Source: Nitrospirota bacterium (lineage in GTDB: Bacteria > Nitrospirota > Nitrospiria > Nitrospirales > UBA8639). From it: a stretch of 17,556 bases of DNA. The notes below the pieces were generated by a model. It worked only from the letters and a program-made list of their open reading frames with translations. It did not search any database and was not told the origin of the DNA. A program made the position numbers and the translations under genes. The DNA is taken from positions 1-17,556 of the forward strand of contig JAOUQB010000016.1 in NCBI GenBank assembly GCA_029879555.1. Reading direction: 5' to 3'. This document shows positions 14,234 through 17,556 of this stretch, piece after piece. Every line of letters begins with the position of its first letter. Within the stretch, counting starts at the first letter, position 1.

Positions 14234-15442
14234 TTAAAACGGATAATCCAGGCCCGCAAAGACGGCTCCGCCCTCCCGGCTGTATCCCCAATCGACCCGG
14301 CTGATTAAATTTGGTCTGACAAGGCCTCGAAACCCGACGCCCGGCGTGACTTCCCACTCATTAAATTGTCGGTAAGAAAAATCCCGGTAGGTCCGTCCCA
14401 TATCGACAAAAGGCGCCACTTCAAATTCCACATTGACGTTGAACATTTTAATTTGAAACAGATGAATACGCTCCTCAACATTGACGACCACCATATGCTT
14501 ATCAATGAACCGGTCTCGTCCATATCCACGAAGATTATCCTCGCCTCCTAATGAACTTTGTTCAAAAAATGGGATCCCATCTCCGAAACTTAATTCCAAT
14601 CGCCCTCGAATGAGAAAAATGTATCGCTTGGACGGACTCGGGAAAAATTGTCGAGCATCAATACCGTAACGAAAATACAGTTGATCGTCGATTTGTCGTC
14701 GATCAAAGTTTTGTGCCAACTCCGCAAACCCCTCAACCCGAGTTCCCGCCGTGGGCGTGGTAGGGTTATCACGAGAATCATAGTGAAAAACTAATCGGTG
14801 CGCTAAGACCGTGGCACCTTCAATTCCGGCAATCGAGGAAAAGCGGTCCTTTGAATATGGTTCATCATCCACTCCACCCGGCTGAATTTCAACATCACGA
14901 AATCGCTGATTCACCGACAATCGCGTGACATCGTTGAGATGAACCCCAAAATTCCAATGGACCTGAATTTCCCTCCCCGTATAATTGCTTTCATTCGATT
15001 CGGGTGTCACTTGGCCAAGACCGAAAAACCGTTTTGTGGCATTTTTGAAAAATTGTGCCCCAATATCAACGAAAAACAGCCCTTCAATAAAACCAGGATC
15101 TTGGTACCGGAATTTGAGCTTTCGCTCAATTTCCTCCGTATACGATCCCATGGCCTCCATTTGCTTTCCCCCTGACCAGTATTGGAAATAGTTAAGCGTC
15201 CCACGAACACCCAAAAACGAATTATGTATGAGCATGGGCGCAAAGACGGAACGAAGATTCCCCTCATCATCGGAATCCAACACCGGCACAATTAGCCCAA
15301 AATCTCGCCCATCATTTTTGGAAGTCGAAATGGCGGGTACCACAAAGAAGGATTTTTCAGCCCAGGCAGAGGAAGGGAAACCACTTGCGGTTACGGCCAG
15401 GCAGAAGATCGCTGCCAGGGACAACACACGGAATGACACCAT
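14234..15442 (-). CDS. Omp85/BamA-family outer-membrane barrel without POTRA domains
   Basis: 402 aa. A Sec signal peptide ends SSAWA/E (about residue 28). The mature part is rich in amphipathic strands and resembles the bacterial surface antigen (D15/BamA) barrel: FHYDSRDNPTTPTAGT at 219-234, the lid-loop motif as SLGGEDNLRGYGRDRF (297-312, equivalent to VRGF/Y), and a C-terminal Phe suited to barrel insertion. At 402 aa there is little room for POTRA repeats, so it is unlikely to be BamA itself. It sits 12 bp after the MlaC-like gene and 23 bp before the TPR gene, in the place where one might look for the outer-membrane partner of a lipid shuttle. Role is inferred: outer-membrane receptor or channel for lipids. 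Confidence 0.85.
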   Translation of the reverse strand: MVSFRVLSLAAIFCLAVTASGFPSSAWAEKSFFVVPAISTSKNDGRDFGLIVPVLDSDDEGNLRSVFAPMLIHNSFLGVRGTLNYFQYWSGGKQMEAMGSYTEEIERKLKFRYQDPGFIEGLFFVDIGAQFFKNATKRFFGLGQVTPESNESNYTGREIQVHWNFGVHLNDVTRLSVNQRFRDVEIQPGGVDDEPYSKDRFSSIAGIEGATVLAHRLVFHYDSRDNPTTPTAGTRVEGFAELAQNFDRRQIDDQLYFRYGIDARQFFPSPSKRYIFLIRGRLELSFGDGIPFFEQSSLGGEDNLRGYGRDRFIDKHMVVVNVEERIHLFQIKMFNVNVEFEVAPFVDMGRTYRDFSYRQFNEWEVTPGVGFRGLVRPNLISRVDWGYSREGGAVFAGLDYPF

Positions 15443-15454
15443 GGAACGGGCTCG

Positions 15455-16141
15455 CTACGAAGAGGCGGCCAGGTCAGTCTTCGAACGAAGCTTGTCGAGT
15501 AATCCATCGAAGGAAGAGGATTTGATGATTCGCGAAAATTGCCCTCGATAATTTTTAGTCAAACTCACGCCATCAATAATCACATCATACACGCCCCATT
15601 GCTCATTTTTTTTGAGCAGCCGATAATCCAAGGGGATTTGGACTTTCGGCGACACCACCTTTGTCTGAACCTCCGCAAAGTCCCCTTTCAGCCGCTCCTT
15701 CAGATACTCCACCTGTTCCCCGGAATAGCCATCAATATTCCCCACATAGGATCGGGATAAAAATTGCTGGAACAAGGCCACAAATTCTTGTTGTTTGTCG
15801 ACCGTAATATTTTTCCATTCGGCGGCAAGTGTGCGCTTGGCCATTTCCTCATAATCAAATCGCTTTCCAATAATCGCTTCTAATTTTTCCCGGCGTTCGG
15901 TCTCCCGTGCAGCATCTTTTAAGGCAGCATCTCCCAATACCGCAATCACCTCATCAATCGTGTCTTTCACGGCCTGAGTTGGCGTGCCTTCACCCCAAGC
16001 CGGAGAGAAAGCCAGGAACGAAAGTGCCACCGAAGCCAACACCACCAAAGTTCGAGTGTTACGAGCTCCACCCATCAATAGACTCATGCGAGACTTACTC
16101 CGGCTCATTATTTCAGGCAACACGCTCAAAATCCCTGTCAT
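15455..16141 (-). CDS. mlaC: MlaC/Ttg2D-family periplasmic lipid carrier (HpnM-like)
   Basis: 228 aa. After a long N-terminal region, the hydrophobic core TLVVLASVALSFLAF (about 31-45) and AWG/E site indicate export. The mature part matches the MlaC/Ttg2D fold: KRFDYEEMAKRTLAAEWKN, FVALFQQFLSRSYVGNI, and a C-terminal VYDVIIDGVSLTKNYRGQFSRII block. MlaC ferries phospholipids between the MlaFEDB complex and the outer membrane; relatives called HpnM occur in hopanoid clusters, so the cargo here could be phospholipid or hopanoid. ATG 16141 has a strong GGAGG site at 5 nt; a GTG in frame at 16153 is the alternative. It is fourth in the mla run, 31 bp after mlaD. Confidence 0.92.
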   Translation of the reverse strand: MTGILSVLPEIMSRSKSRMSLLMGGARNTRTLVVLASVALSFLAFSPAWGEGTPTQAVKDTIDEVIAVLGDAALKDAARETERREKLEAIIGKRFDYEEMAKRTLAAEWKNITVDKQQEFVALFQQFLSRSYVGNIDGYSGEQVEYLKERLKGDFAEVQTKVVSPKVQIPLDYRLLKKNEQWGVYDVIIDGVSLTKNYRGQFSRIIKSSSFDGLLDKLRSKTDLAASS

Positions 16142-16172
16142 AAGCTCCTCCACCTCGCTTCAATAAGAACCA

Positions 16173-16619
16173 TTATTCCACATTGCCATGAATAAATTGA
16201 CTAATGACTTGCTCTAAATCGATACCGGATTCGGTATCCATAATCATTCCCCCCCTCGCGAGAGGCTCCCCGGCCCCTCCAGGAGAAAGCCCCATGAATT
16301 TCTCCCCAATAATCCCTCGAGTTTTGATTGAGGCAATCGCATCAGTATACACCGTAATCCCATCTTCTATCGCCAACACCACTTGAGCTTGATCTTCTTT
16401 CAGCACAATAGACTTCACCCGACCCACCTCGACGCCAGCAATTTCAACGGATGCCCCTTTTTTTAACCCCGAGCTCGAGGAAAAATCTGCTGTCAGTTCG
16501 TAATAATCCCCGCCGACAAGTTCCAATTTTCCCAGCTTAATCGCCAGATAGCCTAGGCAGAGAATTCCGACGAGTACAAAGATCCCCACCACAAACTCCA
16601 ATTTCCCACGTTCAATCAT
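16173..16619 (-). CDS. mlaD: MlaD, MCE-domain lipid transport protein
   Basis: 148 aa, close to the usual single-MCE MlaD length. One N-terminal membrane anchor (LEFVVGIFVLVGILCLGYLA, about residues 6-25) precedes an MCE domain in the periplasm (ASVEIAGVEVGRVKSI, then IKTRGIIGEKFMGLSPGG). It forms the hexameric ring of the inner-membrane lipid transporter. I chose ATG 16619, whose first bases overlap the stop of a short leader frame (ATGA), and which fits the family N-terminus; an in-frame ATG at 16640 is 17 nt from the strong AAGGAG site, too far to use it well. It follows mlaF by 84 bp. Confidence 0.92.
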   Translation of the reverse strand: MIERGKLEFVVGIFVLVGILCLGYLAIKLGKLELVGGDYYELTADFSSSSGLKKGASVEIAGVEVGRVKSIVLKEDQAQVVLAIEDGITVYTDAIASIKTRGIIGEKFMGLSPGGAGEPLARGGMIMDTESGIDLEQVISQFIHGNVE

Positions 16620-16651
16620 AGCAGCACCTGGCCAGGCCATGGTTTATTCAT
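16616..16651 (-). CDS. Possible 11-codon leader peptide overlapping mlaD
   Basis: On the minus strand AAGGAG (16658-16663) stands 6 nt before an ATG at 16651. That frame reads MNKPWPGQVLL and its TGA stop overlaps the ATG of mlaD (ATGA). The best ribosome binding site in the mlaF-mlaD gap therefore serves this mini-frame, not mlaD directly. It could couple translation so ribosomes re-initiate on mlaD, or be chance. Confidence 0.4.
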   Translation of the reverse strand: MNKPWPGQVLL

Positions 16652-16703
16652 TCAGAACTCCTTAGGAGAAAGGTCCACCATTCAACAAGCCACATCGTCT
16701 GGG

Positions 16704-17456
16704 TCATATCATCGTCGCATTTGGAACTGAAATGAATTCGCGCACTAAAGGATCTTGCAGCCGTTGAAATTCCGCCGAACGCGCCATCGCCAAAACTTTA
16801 CCATTCTTGAGCATAGCGACCCAATCCGAGATGGAGAAAATTTTTGGAATTTCATGACTCACCATGATCGCCGTAAACCCAAAAGCCTTATGCATTGCTA
16901 GAATGAGATCATGAATCGCATGGGCCATGAGGGGGTCTAAGCCGGTTGTCGGTTCATCAAATAAAATAATCTCTGGCCCCATCACCAACGCTCTGGCGAG
17001 TCCAGCCCGCTTTTTCATCCCGCCACTTAACTCAGATGGAAATTTGTGTCCCATCTTCCCCAACCCCACTCGTTCTAACATCTCCGGCACATATCGTTGA
17101 ATGTCGTTTTCGGACACCAACCGCTTCTCTCTCAAGGGAAATGCGACATTATCAAAGACATTGAGGGAATCAAATAATGCGGCCGACTGAAATAACATCG
17201 CAAATTTCTTGCGAATCTCATTTAATTCTCGGGCGTGAATTTTGGCAAGATCAACCCCAGCCACCAGGACTTGACCTCGATCCGGCCGCATCAATCCAAT
17301 GATGTGTTTCAACAACACGCTTTTCCCCTCGCCGCTGGGACCAATTATCGTGGTGATGTCCCCTTTGGGAATATCCAAATCCACCCCTCGAAGGACAGGT
17401 TGCCCCCCCAAGGTTTTTTCAACCCCTTTCAATTGAATAATGATTGATGATCCCAT
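16704..17456 (-). CDS. mlaF: MlaF, ABC transporter ATPase
   Basis: 250 aa. Walker A GPSGEGKS (about 39-46), signature LSGGMKKRAGLARA, Walker B IILFDEP and the switch His in VSHE are all present. The Met-Lys-Lys-Arg signature and the FQSAALFDSLNVFDNVAFPL Q-loop region are characteristic of the MlaF/Ttg2A type. It powers lipid movement by MlaE and the MlaD ring at the cytoplasmic face. ATG 17456 is 18 bp after the mlaE stop; an in-frame TTG at 17471 is 3 bp after it. Neither has a clear ribosome binding site, so translation may be coupled to mlaE. Confidence 0.95.
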   Translation of the reverse strand: MGSSIIIQLKGVEKTLGGQPVLRGVDLDIPKGDITTIIGPSGEGKSVLLKHIIGLMRPDRGQVLVAGVDLAKIHARELNEIRKKFAMLFQSAALFDSLNVFDNVAFPLREKRLVSENDIQRYVPEMLERVGLGKMGHKFPSELSGGMKKRAGLARALVMGPEIILFDEPTTGLDPLMAHAIHDLILAMHKAFGFTAIMVSHEIPKIFSISDWVAMLKNGKVLAMARSAEFQRLQDPLVREFISVPNATMI

Positions 17457-17474
17457 ACTTGGACAGGTCAATCT

Positions 17475-17556
17475 TTACAAAAGAACTGATGTTAAAAAAT
17501 AATCCCACACTAAAATGAGCACCGACGCCAGCACCACAGATTCGGTTGTCGCTTTC
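17475..17556 (-). CDS. mlaE: MlaE permease, C-terminal fragment (cut by window edge)
   Basis: The last 26 codons before TAA translate to KATTESVVLASVLILVWDYF followed by LTSVLL, matching the end of MlaE/Ttg2B permeases (usual form ATTRAVVxSSVxILxxDYFLT). The rest lies beyond the window. Its position directly before mlaF supports the call. Confidence 0.85.
   Translation of the reverse strand, partial: KATTESVVLASVLILVWDYFLTSVLL

Noticed and set aside
14211..14357. Extension of the TPR gene upstream to 14357
   Set aside because: It would overlap the barrel gene by 124 bp and encode a basic, non-exported N-terminus, whereas TTG 14210 has a strong ribosome binding site and a signal peptide.

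Overview
All protein genes and the one tRNA lie on the minus strand, so the biological reading order runs from high to low coordinates. The gene set points to a Nitrospira-like bacterium (phylum Nitrospirota): a cytochrome bd-like oxidase without a CydB partner but with c-type cytochromes on both sides, a hopanoid lipid set (HpnH, HpnN and an HpnP-like methylase), MEP-pathway isoprenoid genes, and an Mla-type lipid transport operon. The lineage is an inference from gene content and protein style, not from a marker gene.

Layout in reading order. (1) 17556-13458, envelope lipid transport: the C-terminus of MlaE cut by the window edge, MlaF ATPase, MlaD MCE protein, MlaC-like periplasmic carrier, an Omp85-type outer-membrane barrel with no POTRA domains, and a secreted helical-repeat protein. 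Gaps are short (12-84 bp), so this is probably one operon. (2) 13085-8669, hopanoid handling: the RND-type transporter HpnN, then a B12-binding radical SAM protein that most resembles the hopanoid C-2 methylase HpnP. (3) 8409-5214: a recognisable promoter, then dxs and ispG 9 bp apart, the first and the penultimate enzymes of the MEP route that makes isoprenoid precursors. (4) 5169-5054: tRNA-Cys(GCA) with its own promoter. (5) 4917-3486: hpnH (adenosylhopane synthase) and a small protein with a possible Sm-like barrel. (6) 3350-8: a candidate promoter, a lipoprotein cytochrome c, the bd-like oxidase and a membrane-anchored cytochrome c, probably one respiratory operon.

How they fit: Dxs and IspG feed C5 units into isoprenoids. 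Squalene-hopene cyclase is not in the window and must be elsewhere. HpnH adds the adenosyl side chain to hopene, the HpnP-like enzyme may methylate ring A, and HpnN together with the Mla-like operon and its barrel may place lipids in the outer membrane. The respiratory operon is functionally separate.

Three gene-free stretches exceed 300 bp (3166-3485, 8304-8668, 13086-13457) and are described. I found no mobile element, CRISPR array, rRNA, integrase or origin, and no convincing plus-strand gene. Several starts were moved from the longest ORF on the basis of ribosome binding sites, signal peptides or promoter position: 3165, 8303, 14210, 16141, 16619 and 17456.
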